A stretch of 64,000 nt of DNA, taken from assembly GCF_002251435.1 (NCBI RefSeq), contig NZ_NPJI01000067.1, positions 62,001 through 126,000 on the forward strand, written 5' to 3'. The stretch comes from Prevotella sp. P2-180 (GTDB lineage Bacteria > Bacteroidota > Bacteroidia > Bacteroidales > Bacteroidaceae). Shown here piece after piece: positions 18,493 through 27,570 of this stretch; position 1 is the first letter of the stretch; the number at the start of each line of letters is the position of its first letter. Made by a program: the position numbers and the translations under genes. The notes beneath the pieces were generated by a model. The model was not told the origin of the DNA, ran no database searches, and worked only from the letters and a program-made list of their open reading frames with translations.

Positions 18493-19938
18493 ATGTATAT
18501 GAAACCATTAAACAAAGTCTTCGCTCCTAAGAGCGTCATGCCTGAAAAGGTCATCCAGTTTGGTGAGGGTAACTTCCTCCGCGCATTCGTAGATTGGATT
18601 ATTTGGAACATGAACCAGAAAACCGACTTCAACGGCTCGGTGGTTGTCGTACAACCTATTGAAAAAGGTATGGTAGACTGGCTCAACGCACAAGACTGTC
18701 TGTATCACGTCAACCTTCAGGGACGCGAGAACGGAAAGCCAGTGAACACACTTGAGCGCATAGACTGTATCAGCCGCGCACTCAACCCATATTCGCAGAA
18801 CGCTGCATTCATGGCTCTTGCCGACCAGCCCGAGATACGCTTTGTCATCTCAAACACTACAGAGGCCGGTATAGCCTTCGACCCTTCTTGCAAGCTTGAC
18901 GACGCTCCTGCTTCATCATATCCCGGAAAGCTCGTGCAGCTGCTCTATCGTCGTTGGCAGACCTTCAACGGCGATCCTACAAAGGGACTCATCATCTTCC
19001 CTTGCGAGCTGATATTCCTCAACGGACATGTATTGAAAGACTGCATCAACAAATATATAGAGCTCTGGAAACTGCCACAGGAGTTTAAGGCTTGGTTTGA
19101 CAACAGCTGCGGTGTATACGCAACACTCGTTGACCGCATCGTGCCTGGATTCCCACGCAAGGAGATTGCACAGATTCAGGAGAAGATAAGCTATCGCGAC
19201 AACCTCGTGGTACAGGCTGAGACCTTCCACCTCTGGGTGATTGAGGCTCCGAAGGAAGTGGCAAAGGAATTCCCTGCCGACAAGGCTGGACTCCACGTTC
19301 TCTTCGTGCCTTCAGAGGAGCCATACCACAAGCGTAAGGTGACTCTGCTCAACGGCCCGCACACCGTGCTCTCTCCAGTGGCTTTCCTCAGCGGCGTGAA
19401 CATCGTGCGCGACGCTTGCAACCACGAGGTCATCTCAAAATACATTCACAAGGTGCAGTTCGACGAGCTCATGCAGACTCTCGACCTGCCTATGGAGGAA
19501 CTGGAGAAGTTTGCAAGCGACGTGCTGGAGCGCTTCGACAATCCATACGTAGACCATCAGGTGACAAGCATCATGCTCAACTCATTCCCCAAGTTCTGTG
19601 CCCGCGACCTTCCAGGAGTGAAGACATATCTCGAGCGCAAAGGCGAGCTGCCTAAGGGTCTTGTATTCGGTCTCGCTGCCATCATCACCTACTATAAGGG
19701 TGGAAAGCGTGAAGACGGTGTGGAAATCGTTCCAAACGACTCACAGGAAATCATGGACCTCTTGAAGGATCTCTGGGCTACTGGCGACACTCAGAAGGTG
19801 GCCGACGGCGTGCTTGGTGCCACAAGCATCTGGAGCGAGGATCTCAACAAGGTTGAGGGTCTCAACGCCATGGTTAAGCAGTATCTCGACCTCATCCAGT
19901 CGAAGGGTATGCTCGAGGCTGTAAAGACCATCATCTAA
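18493..19938 (+). CDS. uxaB: Tagaturonate reductase (altronate oxidoreductase)
   Basis: About 481 residues of the mannitol-dehydrogenase superfamily. The N-terminal QFGEGNFLRAFVDWII is the NAD-binding start typical of UxaB; SNTTEAGIAFDPS and the later LNGPHTVLSPVAFLSG segment carry the active-site Lys/Asn/His region. It interconverts D-tagaturonate and D-altronate in galacturonate (pectin) breakdown. ATG 18493 or 18499 is the start. It stands alone with its own promoter and terminator; other hexuronate genes are not in the window. Codons are strongly biased, suggesting high expression. Confidence 0.93.
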   Translation: MYMKPLNKVFAPKSVMPEKVIQFGEGNFLRAFVDWIIWNMNQKTDFNGSVVVVQPIEKGMVDWLNAQDCLYHVNLQGRENGKPVNTLERIDCISRALNPYSQNAAFMALADQPEIRFVISNTTEAGIAFDPSCKLDDAPASSYPGKLVQLLYRRWQTFNGDPTKGLIIFPCELIFLNGHVLKDCINKYIELWKLPQEFKAWFDNSCGVYATLVDRIVPGFPRKEIAQIQEKISYRDNLVVQAETFHLWVIEAPKEVAKEFPADKAGLHVLFVPSEEPYHKRKVTLLNGPHTVLSPVAFLSGVNIVRDACNHEVISKYIHKVQFDELMQTLDLPMEELEKFASDVLERFDNPYVDHQVTSIMLNSFPKFCARDLPGVKTYLERKGELPKGLVFGLAAIITYYKGGKREDGVEIVPNDSQEIMDLLKDLWATGDTQKVADGVLGATSIWSEDLNKVEGLNAMVKQYLDLIQSKGMLEAVKTII

Positions 19939-19975
19939 CCCCGTTCATCTTGATTGTTTTACATAACCTAATTAA

Positions 19976-20018
19976 AGCCGCAGACGCTCAGGCAAAGGAG
20001 CAGTCTGCGGCTGTTTTT
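19976..20018 (+). terminator. Intrinsic terminator of uxaB
   Basis: AGCCGCAGAC (19976-19985) pairs with GTCTGCGGCT (20003-20012), followed by GTTTTT. It starts 38 bases after the uxaB stop. Confidence 0.85.
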
Positions 20019-20140
20019 ATGTGAAGTGGGGAGTTTTATATTACATGCGGCTGTCACACCTATGACATGCGGCTGTCATAACTTGACAGTCAGCAATACA
20101 TAAAAGTTATGAGGAGAACACCAATTGGTATGATTAACAC

Positions 20141-20294
20141 AGTACTCCGTACTGAGTACTATAGTACTCTGCCTTGGATTACACCAGTACTCTGCCTTGG
20201 ATTACACCAGTACTCTGCTTGGATTACACCAGTACTCTGCCCAGAGTACTGCGGTACTCCCGCCTAAGTACTGGAGTACTCTCGCGGGAGTACT
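20141..20294. repeat. Array of ten AGTACT palindromes with a 23-bp tandem repeat
   Basis: AGTACT occurs at 20141, 20155, 20163, 20186, 20209, 20231, 20245, 20267, 20275 and 20289. Between 20163 and 20230 three tandem units of 23, 23 and 22 bases repeat the pattern AGTACTCTGC, TTGGATTACACC. The array lies in the 434-base gap between the uxaB terminator and the end of the fimbrial operon; no gene is seen there. Function unknown: a protein-binding array or slipped repeat are both possible. Confidence 0.85.
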
Positions 20295-20379
20295 GCCACA
20301 AGGATAGAGTATTAGTAAGTCACAAGGATAGGCATCTCTGGATTGCAAGTCACAGGGGCTGGTATCTTTGATTCGTGTA

Positions 20380-20440
20380 CGCCTTGGGCTATGCGTTCGC
20401 CGGGCTTTCAGCCCGTTATTCCAGATTACCCCAGGTACCT
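20380..20440. repeat. Dispersed intergenic repeat, copy 2 (partial)
   Basis: The stretch GCCTTGGGCTATGCGTTCGC (20381-20400) is followed by the palindrome CGGGCTTTCAGCCCG (20401-20415) and then CCCCAGGTACCTG (20430-20442). The order of short palindromes resembles 4351-4430. It lies just downstream of the last fimbrial gene. Confidence 0.45.
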
Positions 20441-20472
20441 GATTTTGCACATTAAACTTGACACCTTAGCAA

Positions 20473-22638
20473 TTAATTCACCCGGACGTATTTCACGGGG
20501 CGAATCATGATGCCGGTGGGGCGACCAGCGGTATTTGCGACTTTTGCTGTTTTTCCACTAATATTAAGCGCATAGATGGTGCGTTTTCTGTTTGTCGTAC
20601 CACTCACACTGTTACTGCTTGTTCCAATGGTGCTACTCTGTAGGTATGTATCTGATGTCCATTTCTCTGTATTTGCATTGTCATCAATATATCCAGTTCC
20701 AGGAATTAGAATGCTGTTTCCATTACTTTTACTTGTCAAACGGAACCATGTACGGCCATCTATTGATTCATTTGTGACGGTGATATTTTGGCAAAGTAAC
20801 TCAAAATCCTTAGCAGTAGGAATACACCAACCGGCAGGCCAGTTAACCCGAACGATATCATCTTCCGCCTTTAAGTCTCTGGTATCTTTGTCAGTAGCGG
20901 ATGTGTTATCGTAGTTGTATTTCGCAGTCAATGAACCATCAGCATAACCCTTGGTGCTGAACCTATCTGGCTCCTTAAGATATCCCCATGGAAGGCGCAT
21001 ACCGAGATTCTTCGTACACAATGAAATATAATAATCCTCATCAATAGGCGCACCATTATATGTCTTCAAGTCAACCTTCGACTCCACTCCATAGTTGAAA
21101 GGGCTCCACAGAAGTTTATAGGTCACTTCCTGCTCCACTCCGTTGATAGTCTCTGTCACTGTCTTGGTGATGCCAAGGTCAACGGCAAGGGCGTCGATAT
21201 GGCTTACGATGATGTCTTTCTTTTTGTCATCGGGATAGATGTAGAGTTCCTTCAGCACGGGGCGGATGCAGCAGCCATACGGGCGGTAGATGCTTTTAGT
21301 TTCCGTAGGCGAATAGAGTGAGGTGTAATTTCCTGCATACGACGTCCTGCTGGCCGACATATAATACAAATACGCGGGGTTTACGATACTTGAGCCATTC
21401 ATGAATCCATTGGTCAAGAATGTTATCTCCTTGCCGTTTATCTTGCTGCGGAGTGTTATTTTGTTGATATCTCTGTCTATCTCATCGCTGTGGATAGTCA
21501 CCCGACTCGCCTCCTCTGTGTTGGCAATCAGCTCGTTGATGTCTGCCGCGCTGGGCATCGACCAATGACCTCCCCACAACTGCTTGGCTGCGTCATATAC
21601 CGTCTCGGTAATATCCTCAGGCATGATGTTCCATGAGCCATCTATATACGTGCTTAAGGTGTAGGAGTCCTTCTCGAAGAGCTCTCCCCATGCCAATCGC
21701 TTGCCGAGTTTGTTGATGGCTGCGGCAATCTCGGAGGCGTCCATATAGGTGTCGGCCATACAATTACTGCTCTCCACACCGAGGTTGATAGGACTCCATT
21801 TCACTCCCGACGGAAGACCGAGATCTATGGCACAACGCTCATCCATACGATAGGTATAGACGATGGCATGACAACCGTTTTTCACCTTAATATCAGGGCA
21901 GTTGTAGGAAAACTCCTTGATGCCGGTATATTTGTCGCCAATGGTGTATTTGCCGTTTATTGACAATGTCTGAAGAGATGGAGAGTTGAGGATATATCGA
22001 TAGTGCTCCACCTTGTTTTCATCCAGTGTTTTGGTGAACTTGTACATCGACGCCCAATTGCAGGTATGATCTTGGGTAAACGAGTGATAGATGTCTATCT
22101 TGGCATAACGATGCATGAATGTAAGCACGGTCACGGCATTTGTTTGTGGCGGTGTGACTTCGGTGTACATCCAGTCGGTGGCTGCCTGCATGCTCTGGTC
22201 ATCGGCGGGAGCAGTCAGGCGTTTTTGTATGTCGGCAGGGTTTGCGCAGTTGTCGAAGTCTGCGGAATAAGGATAATAAGCCACATAGCGATAACCAAGT
22301 TTGTGAACTACCTTGGTGATGTCCGATTCGAGGTTCCATGCCTTTCCGTCGGGAGTGGTGAGTTTGATATTCTTGGCATTCTTGCCGTCTATCTGTGTCA
22401 CAAACTTGTTGTTGCCATCAATGATGAAGAGACCGAAGGAGTCGCCCTTCTTGAAGTCGCGGGTTATCTCATTGTCCGTTACGTCTATCACCTCTCCCCT
22501 TGTCTGCGGTTGGTCGATGACAGTCACCTCAAACCTCATGGTATGACCTTCTGCCAACGACTCCGACGACGTGTATATGTCGTCACTGCAAGCCGTGAGG
22601 ATAATTCCTATTATAATATATATCAGTTTCTTCATCAT
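20473..22638 (-). CDS. Fimbrillin-like lipoprotein with two FISUMP-like modules
   Basis: 721 residues. A lipoprotein signal (IIIGIILTACSDD, Cys17) leads into a fimbrillin-type N-terminal domain; QTRGEV with Arg47 is a candidate proteolytic maturation site. Two C-terminal modules resemble the FISUMP (Fibrobacter major paralogous) fold: first LGLPSGVKWSPINLGVESS, WGGHWSMPSA and CCIRPV; second LLWSPFNYGVES, WPAGWCIPTA and IMIRPVKYV. It is probably a surface or fimbrial-tip adhesin. It is the last gene of the fimbrial operon, sharing a TAATG stop/start with the gene upstream. The module assignment rests on motif recognition. Confidence 0.78.
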   Translation of the reverse strand: MMKKLIYIIIGIILTACSDDIYTSSESLAEGHTMRFEVTVIDQPQTRGEVIDVTDNEITRDFKKGDSFGLFIIDGNNKFVTQIDGKNAKNIKLTTPDGKAWNLESDITKVVHKLGYRYVAYYPYSADFDNCANPADIQKRLTAPADDQSMQAATDWMYTEVTPPQTNAVTVLTFMHRYAKIDIYHSFTQDHTCNWASMYKFTKTLDENKVEHYRYILNSPSLQTLSINGKYTIGDKYTGIKEFSYNCPDIKVKNGCHAIVYTYRMDERCAIDLGLPSGVKWSPINLGVESSNCMADTYMDASEIAAAINKLGKRLAWGELFEKDSYTLSTYIDGSWNIMPEDITETVYDAAKQLWGGHWSMPSAADINELIANTEEASRVTIHSDEIDRDINKITLRSKINGKEITFLTNGFMNGSSIVNPAYLYYMSASRTSYAGNYTSLYSPTETKSIYRPYGCCIRPVLKELYIYPDDKKKDIIVSHIDALAVDLGITKTVTETINGVEQEVTYKLLWSPFNYGVESKVDLKTYNGAPIDEDYYISLCTKNLGMRLPWGYLKEPDRFSTKGYADGSLTAKYNYDNTSATDKDTRDLKAEDDIVRVNWPAGWCIPTAKDFELLCQNITVTNESIDGRTWFRLTSKSNGNSILIPGTGYIDDNANTEKWTSDTYLQSSTIGTSSNSVSGTTNRKRTIYALNISGKTAKVANTAGRPTGIMIRPVKYVRVN

Positions 22639-24524
22639 TACTCTACTGTTATGCGTATGGAGCCACGTGTCTCCGTATTGGTGTTCCAGTTCTTTCCGCC
22701 ATACACAGGTCGGATCAGCATGCCCGTATATCGGTGACCGTTTTGGGTCAGTCCCATCAGGGTGACAGTATTGCCATTTTTGTCTTTATACGTCGAGGAC
22801 TTGATTCGTGGAGTGGTAGGTACCATATACCCATTCTTATCGGTCTCCCTGTTAGCCTCCATTTCCATATAGCTTGCACAGGATATATCGCTGTGGGAGG
22901 CTGAGGAGGCGAAGTAATACATGCCGCCGTAGTCCTCGCTCCAGGATGTCGTGGTGTGGTAGTTGCCAATGGCGTTTCTTGAACGGCATGACAGCTCGTC
23001 GATGCTCCAGTCCGACCATGTGCCTCCGGGGATATAAAGCACCTCACCGTTTATCTTGCTCACAAACTTATAGATGACCACAAGATAGCGGAAGGGCCTT
23101 ATAGAGTCAGTACCATAAAACTCTGAGTTATCGACGTGCAGGTTTTTGTATGTTCCATCGTCGTTCTTCTCTGCTATCCATGACGCATATCTCACGTTGT
23201 CCTCGTAATACCAGTCATATACCGATATATCGCTGTTGCTCATCAGTTCGTCAATCTCATTTTCGTTGGGTATTCGCCATTCGCCCTTCCACAGTTTGTT
23301 TCTCACCACGTCATATTCCGAACCGGCGATATTGCCGTCGATAGGTGAATAGGAATAGGTTCTGTCGATATATGTTCCCGGGTAATAACCCTTTTCCGAA
23401 CCGGCTATAAACGAGGTCACTCCCGAAGCGTTTGTGGTCAGCGCATCGCCCACGGCAGTCACCTTTCCTTCGTCATTGATGATGACAGCCGGTTGCTCGT
23501 ATTTTGTCTCCAGTTCGCCCCAGGAGTAATAGTCGCCACGGTCGAAACTCTTATGCAGTTCACTCGACATCAGGTTGGTCTTCTCTTTTCCGTAGGCATC
23601 ATACCATTTTCCGCCTCGCTTCGTCTGGTCAGCTGCACTCTCCGACCCCAAGTTATATGCCGCCCATATACATCCCGAGGGAAATCCCATATCCACACCT
23701 GCTGTCTTATAGGATTCGGTGGGTTGTGAGGAGATGGAGATGAGGATGGCACTATTTTCCTTCATGTCCACCTTTGTCTGCCAGAAGGAATAGGAGGGAG
23801 CTTCGCTCTCGTCGGTATGCCTGGATAGGGCCATACCATATATCTGCAGTTCATTTCGCGGCAGGGTGACATAGCGATAGGTGCTTTTGCCTTCGGGCAG
23901 GAACATCTTGTCAAGGGCCACGGGCGCCTCTATCGTCAGGTCTTTATAGTCGCCATTATAGAACACCTGCAGCAGACTCATGGCATGGGTGAAGGAAAAT
24001 CTCATTCTTGGTGCTGTCCATTCGGGATTATCGCATATCAGCAAGTCGGCAGCGCAATACTTCGACGCTGTTGACTGGTCGGCATATTTGTCATTGAACA
24101 CTGACGTGTATTTCTTTTTTATATCATCCACCGACTTGCATCCCGTGTATTGCGCATCGTAGGGTGCATAGGCAAAATACTTGCATTCAGCATCGTAATA
24201 TATCTTAGAAGCGACAACATTGCCGGAGACATCCACAGGATAGGCATTGCCGGTCTTTGCAACCTTAAATTTGAGGTTGTTAGCCACAAGGTTTCCGTCT
24301 TTATCCACCACGAACACACCGAGGTCATCACCCTCGGCGAATGTGGTGTAGATGCCGTTGTTGACCGATGCTCTTGTAGATACCTCCTGCGTCTTTCCGG
24401 CAAACGAAGCCACATCAACACTTATCTCCATCGGCATCTTCTCCGTTTCGAGGAGAGTGTCGGTGGAGCATGCCGCAAATGCGATAGCTACCAATAATAT
24501 ATATAATATGTGCTTCATAATCAT
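22638..24524 (-). CDS. Fimbrillin-like lipoprotein with one FISUMP-like module
   Basis: 628 residues. Signal peptide and lipobox (LLVAIAFAACSTD, Cys19), then a fimbrillin domain with STRASV (Arg51) as possible cleavage site. From about residue 276 a FISUMP-like module shows VDMGFPSGCIWAAYNLGSES, FDRGDYYSWGELE, GEWRIPNENEIDELM and TGMLIRPVYGG. Likely an accessory or tip subunit carried to the surface as a lipoprotein. ATG at 24518 (third residue) is an alternative start. It lies 18 bases after the preceding fimbrial gene and overlaps the next by one base of TAATG. Confidence 0.78.
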   Translation of the reverse strand: MIMKHILYILLVAIAFAACSTDTLLETEKMPMEISVDVASFAGKTQEVSTRASVNNGIYTTFAEGDDLGVFVVDKDGNLVANNLKFKVAKTGNAYPVDVSGNVVASKIYYDAECKYFAYAPYDAQYTGCKSVDDIKKKYTSVFNDKYADQSTASKYCAADLLICDNPEWTAPRMRFSFTHAMSLLQVFYNGDYKDLTIEAPVALDKMFLPEGKSTYRYVTLPRNELQIYGMALSRHTDESEAPSYSFWQTKVDMKENSAILISISSQPTESYKTAGVDMGFPSGCIWAAYNLGSESAADQTKRGGKWYDAYGKEKTNLMSSELHKSFDRGDYYSWGELETKYEQPAVIINDEGKVTAVGDALTTNASGVTSFIAGSEKGYYPGTYIDRTYSYSPIDGNIAGSEYDVVRNKLWKGEWRIPNENEIDELMSNSDISVYDWYYEDNVRYASWIAEKNDDGTYKNLHVDNSEFYGTDSIRPFRYLVVIYKFVSKINGEVLYIPGGTWSDWSIDELSCRSRNAIGNYHTTTSWSEDYGGMYYFASSASHSDISCASYMEMEANRETDKNGYMVPTTPRIKSSTYKDKNGNTVTLMGLTQNGHRYTGMLIRPVYGGKNWNTNTETRGSIRITVE

Positions 24525-24542
24525 TATTTATGTTTTGGGGAG

Positions 24543-26375
24543 TTATTTAATCTCCCTCATCAACACTGGCCTTATGGCAAAACCGTTATACCGCTCATGC
24601 TCCTGAATGGCACTGTCCTTGGGCGACATGTGTCCCGTGCTCGGGTCATTGGGGTCAATCTCGTATTTTGTATAAAAGGCGTAGGACTTCTCTTCGCCTC
24701 CTGCAGTTGCGGAAGCAGGCGTGGATGTCCAGTAGCAGCACCTCGCCTTTTCCACCTTCTTGTATGTATTTGTGCTCTCGTCAAGACCGGCATATCCCGT
24801 GATGGGCAGATAGATGATACCTGTCACTCTGCCTTCTGAATCCTTCTTCTGCACCTTCCATACCGATGCGTCGAAGTCGAGGTTCTCCTCAGACCCCTCA
24901 CCAGTGTCCACCTTCTTGACAGTTGACCATGTCCAGTCACATTCATCTATCATTTTTTCCCACATCGCCTTTGTCGGCATCATCCAAAACCAGTGGCCTT
25001 CGCCAAGCATGTGTTTCACTGCATCATGCTCGGTATAGGCTATATCTGTAGTGGCGGTGCCGGTGTATCCGTTGGGAGAGTAGAGCGTTTCTTCTTTTCT
25101 TGCCACCTCTCCCCAGGAGAAGAGGTGTCCTGTCTCGAGTGCCTCCTTAGCCCCAAGGTTGCACGTTGCCCAGAGCACGTCGTATGTCTTGCCTTCGTAA
25201 GGCATAGTCATGCCTAAGCTCACGAACACCATCTGTGCCGTAATGTCGCCTGTCTGATGCCAGGTAAGCTGGGGAGTGACTACTATCTCGATGGATTCGG
25301 TGTTGTCAATATTATATGTGGTGCAATGAGATATCTCTATGGTGTTGAGTTTCACCTCCTTCTCTTCAAGCGAGAAGTTGAAGGTGTATATCTTTCCTGC
25401 CTCAAACTTATTGTTGGTGATGGCAGTTGAGTTGAGATTCAGTTGATATGTCAGATAGTTGGTGTCGATGGTGAACTTCAGCGGCACGCCGTTGAAATTG
25501 CCGTCGAGGGGGAAGCAGAGGTTATAGAATCTGCCTTTGTCGTTCATCGGTATCGTCACTTGGTCGATGCTGGTGGTGAGTTTGTTGTAATATCCCGTCT
25601 TGTCGTCTTGCTCTGCTATTGCGCCATCGGCAAATCTTAACTTATTGGGATATATCTTCGAACCGTCATCAGACTCCATCTTTATACCTGTGATGATGAT
25701 GTCGGATGTTGTGCTGTTGGTAATGTTGAAGCGGATGATGGCACAGGCGGAGTTGAAATGCGAGGCTTTGGCAACAACGGCATTGTCATCCACCGACTTC
25801 AATGTTGTGGAGGTATATACGTAGGAATAGTCTTTTAATGTGCTGAGGTCGTTGGATAGTTTGTCGAAGGTGAATGTCGAGGGTAGGGGCATATCGACAG
25901 TCACGGCTGCTGAACTGCTTGTGACTGTGGTTTTGTCGTTTATCGGGTGGCAGCAGTACATGTTGTTGTTTGCAGCCACGGGATATACGTATGTTCCCTC
26001 ATTCACGTCATATTTCACTCCGCTGACGGTTTCCAGTTTGATTTTCGACTTAGCCTCATCTACGGTCTCAAACTTTGTTTTCGAATAATAAGCGGCAGAA
26101 GAAGACATCGACTCATAAAACGGCACATACTGACCGTCATGCTTTATGGCAGTCAGCATATTGTCGCTATTTTCCCAAATGTAGCTCACCTTCTTTTGCT
26201 CGGTATCCGACTGGTCGTGCCACGAGCTCCTTGTCTGACTGTCTTCCGCAAAGGAGATGTTCAATCGCCTAAGTGAGTCTGACAATGTCTGCTCTTCATT
26301 GCACGAAGAAAGTAAGATGAGCAATAATAGGATATGCGTTATGAGTTTCATTCTTTTGCTGATTTCTTGTTTCAC
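24543..26375 (-). CDS. Fimbrillin-like lipoprotein with one FISUMP-like module
   Basis: 610 residues. Lipobox LLILLSSCNEE (Cys25), then a fimbrillin domain with QTRSSW (Arg49). The C-terminal half has a FISUMP-like module: VLWATCNLGAKEALETGHLF, SWGEVARKE, GHWFWMMPTKAMWEKM, and the ending FAIRPVLMREIK. The start at 26375 overlaps the preceding stop by ATGA; the internal Met at 26351 (MKLITHILLLL) would give a more typical signal peptide and is a good alternative. Probable fimbrial accessory or tip protein. Confidence 0.78.
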   Translation of the reverse strand: MKQEISKRMKLITHILLLLILLSSCNEEQTLSDSLRRLNISFAEDSQTRSSWHDQSDTEQKKVSYIWENSDNMLTAIKHDGQYVPFYESMSSSAAYYSKTKFETVDEAKSKIKLETVSGVKYDVNEGTYVYPVAANNNMYCCHPINDKTTVTSSSAAVTVDMPLPSTFTFDKLSNDLSTLKDYSYVYTSTTLKSVDDNAVVAKASHFNSACAIIRFNITNSTTSDIIITGIKMESDDGSKIYPNKLRFADGAIAEQDDKTGYYNKLTTSIDQVTIPMNDKGRFYNLCFPLDGNFNGVPLKFTIDTNYLTYQLNLNSTAITNNKFEAGKIYTFNFSLEEKEVKLNTIEISHCTTYNIDNTESIEIVVTPQLTWHQTGDITAQMVFVSLGMTMPYEGKTYDVLWATCNLGAKEALETGHLFSWGEVARKEETLYSPNGYTGTATTDIAYTEHDAVKHMLGEGHWFWMMPTKAMWEKMIDECDWTWSTVKKVDTGEGSEENLDFDASVWKVQKKDSEGRVTGIIYLPITGYAGLDESTNTYKKVEKARCCYWTSTPASATAGGEEKSYAFYTKYEIDPNDPSTGHMSPKDSAIQEHERYNGFAIRPVLMREIK

Positions 26376-27385
26376 TCGGTCATGTCTGTGTTTGAAAACT
26401 CTCCTCCTGAGACAATATCATTGCAGTCGAAGAAGTTGTCTTGCGAAATGACCTTGATGAGCTTTGGCCCTTTCTCTGAGATGGAGAACACGTAGATGTA
26501 GTTCTTGCCACTCTGCCATGTTTCACTGTTCACAAACGATGCCTGCTTTGTTTCTCCGTTACATTTGAGCGATACTTGCCATCCTTTTGGGTTGGAGGCA
26601 TCGGGCACACAATAATAATGTGTTGCAGAGGTTACGGCATCGGAGGTGTTGTTGGCAGGGATGGTTACTTCGGCAAAACTAAATGCCGCAGCACTTGTTT
26701 CCGTGGTGCTCAACTGCTGTGTGGCTGTTGGTGTGTCTGAGTTCCAGTCGTAGGAATATGTAAGGCTTGCTTCCGATGCTATTTCTTCATCGGGAGTGAG
26801 TGTGATGTCTGTGACAGTCACCTCCTCTGTGCTTTCCTTTATGAAAGCCACAGATACCATGCAATGCGCATAAGAAAAATGGAGGTTTACCGTCTTGCCG
26901 AAGTCAACAGAGCTATTCTCTATCTTCAGCGGTTCTGCTGCCATCACGCTGCCCGTCGTGTTGTTCTTCAGACTTAATGTCATCGAATTGGCATTGATAG
27001 ATGTAACTGCATCGATAGGCGCTCCTGCCGTAAACAGATAACTGTCGGCATTCGGATTCCAATATACCAGATGTTGGGTGTCGTTGACATACGACCAGTC
27101 GTCAGTCACGAATTTCACCTCATATCCATCCATCGCCACTGTCTGCACTCCATCCTTTTCCGAAGCCGCAAACACCTTGAAGTTGTCATACATACCATTA
27201 GCTACAAACCCTCTCGTGAATGTGGAGGCGGGCGAAGCTGACACCAAGACGGGTGAATACCCGGGGACATCATCCCCGGATAACTCATCCGCCTCCTTAC
27301 AGCTGTCGAGCAGCAGTAGGGAAAGCGATAACATTGTTATCGTATGGTGCAGGTTCACGTAGCGTGATAGAATATGTTTATTCAC
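26372..27385 (-). CDS. Fimbrillin-like lipoprotein
   Basis: About 337 residues. The frame extends to a GTG at 27439, but that codon touches the arm of a 32-bp inverted repeat and leaves no ribosome site; a GTG at 27385 gives a normal signal peptide ending LSLLLLDSCKEAD. The mature part is a Mfa-like fimbrillin domain with FTRGFV near its start, which carries the Arg-type maturation site seen in all five fimbrillins here. There is no FISUMP module. It sits after the 32-bp inverted repeat and overlaps the next gene by ATGA. It may be a minor or adaptor subunit. Confidence 0.72.
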   Translation of the reverse strand: MNKHILSRYVNLHHTITMLSLSLLLLDSCKEADELSGDDVPGYSPVLVSASPASTFTRGFVANGMYDNFKVFAASEKDGVQTVAMDGYEVKFVTDDWSYVNDTQHLVYWNPNADSYLFTAGAPIDAVTSINANSMTLSLKNNTTGSVMAAEPLKIENSSVDFGKTVNLHFSYAHCMVSVAFIKESTEEVTVTDITLTPDEEIASEASLTYSYDWNSDTPTATQQLSTTETSAAAFSFAEVTIPANNTSDAVTSATHYYCVPDASNPKGWQVSLKCNGETKQASFVNSETWQSGKNYIYVFSISEKGPKLIKVISQDNFFDCNDIVSGGEFSNTDMTE

Positions 27386-27439
27386 GTTATTATGTTTGCA
27401 TCCGTTGTTTGAATCCGTTGTTTGCACCCGTGTTATCAC

Positions 27440-27530
27440 CCGCTGTAGGGTCTTACTTTATGTAAGACCGCAACCCGTTATGAGTATCCTTGCGGCGGGC
27501 GGTCTTACATAAAGTAAGACCCTACAGCGG
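27440..27530. repeat. 32-bp perfect inverted repeat inside the fimbrial operon
   Basis: Arms 27440-27471 and 27499-27530 are exactly complementary, with 27 bases between. Each arm also holds a small internal hairpin, GTCTTAC-TTTAT-GTAAGAC. It lies between the stop of the probable major pilin gene (27571) and the next fimbrillin gene. No T-run follows, so a partial terminator or an RNA-stabilising hairpin that sets unequal pilin expression is more likely than a plain terminator. Confidence 0.8.
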
Positions 27531-27570
27531 CGGATTCTCGGCAGTTTTCTTATTTAGAAAAATGACAATA

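Noticed and set aside
20141..20294. CRISPR-like look of the AGTACT array
   Set aside because: The units are tandem with no unique spacers of constant length, and no cas genes are near.
27440..27530. Invertible promoter reading of the 32-bp inverted repeat
   Set aside because: Only 27 bases lie between the arms, with no promoter in them; too small for the usual invertible segments.
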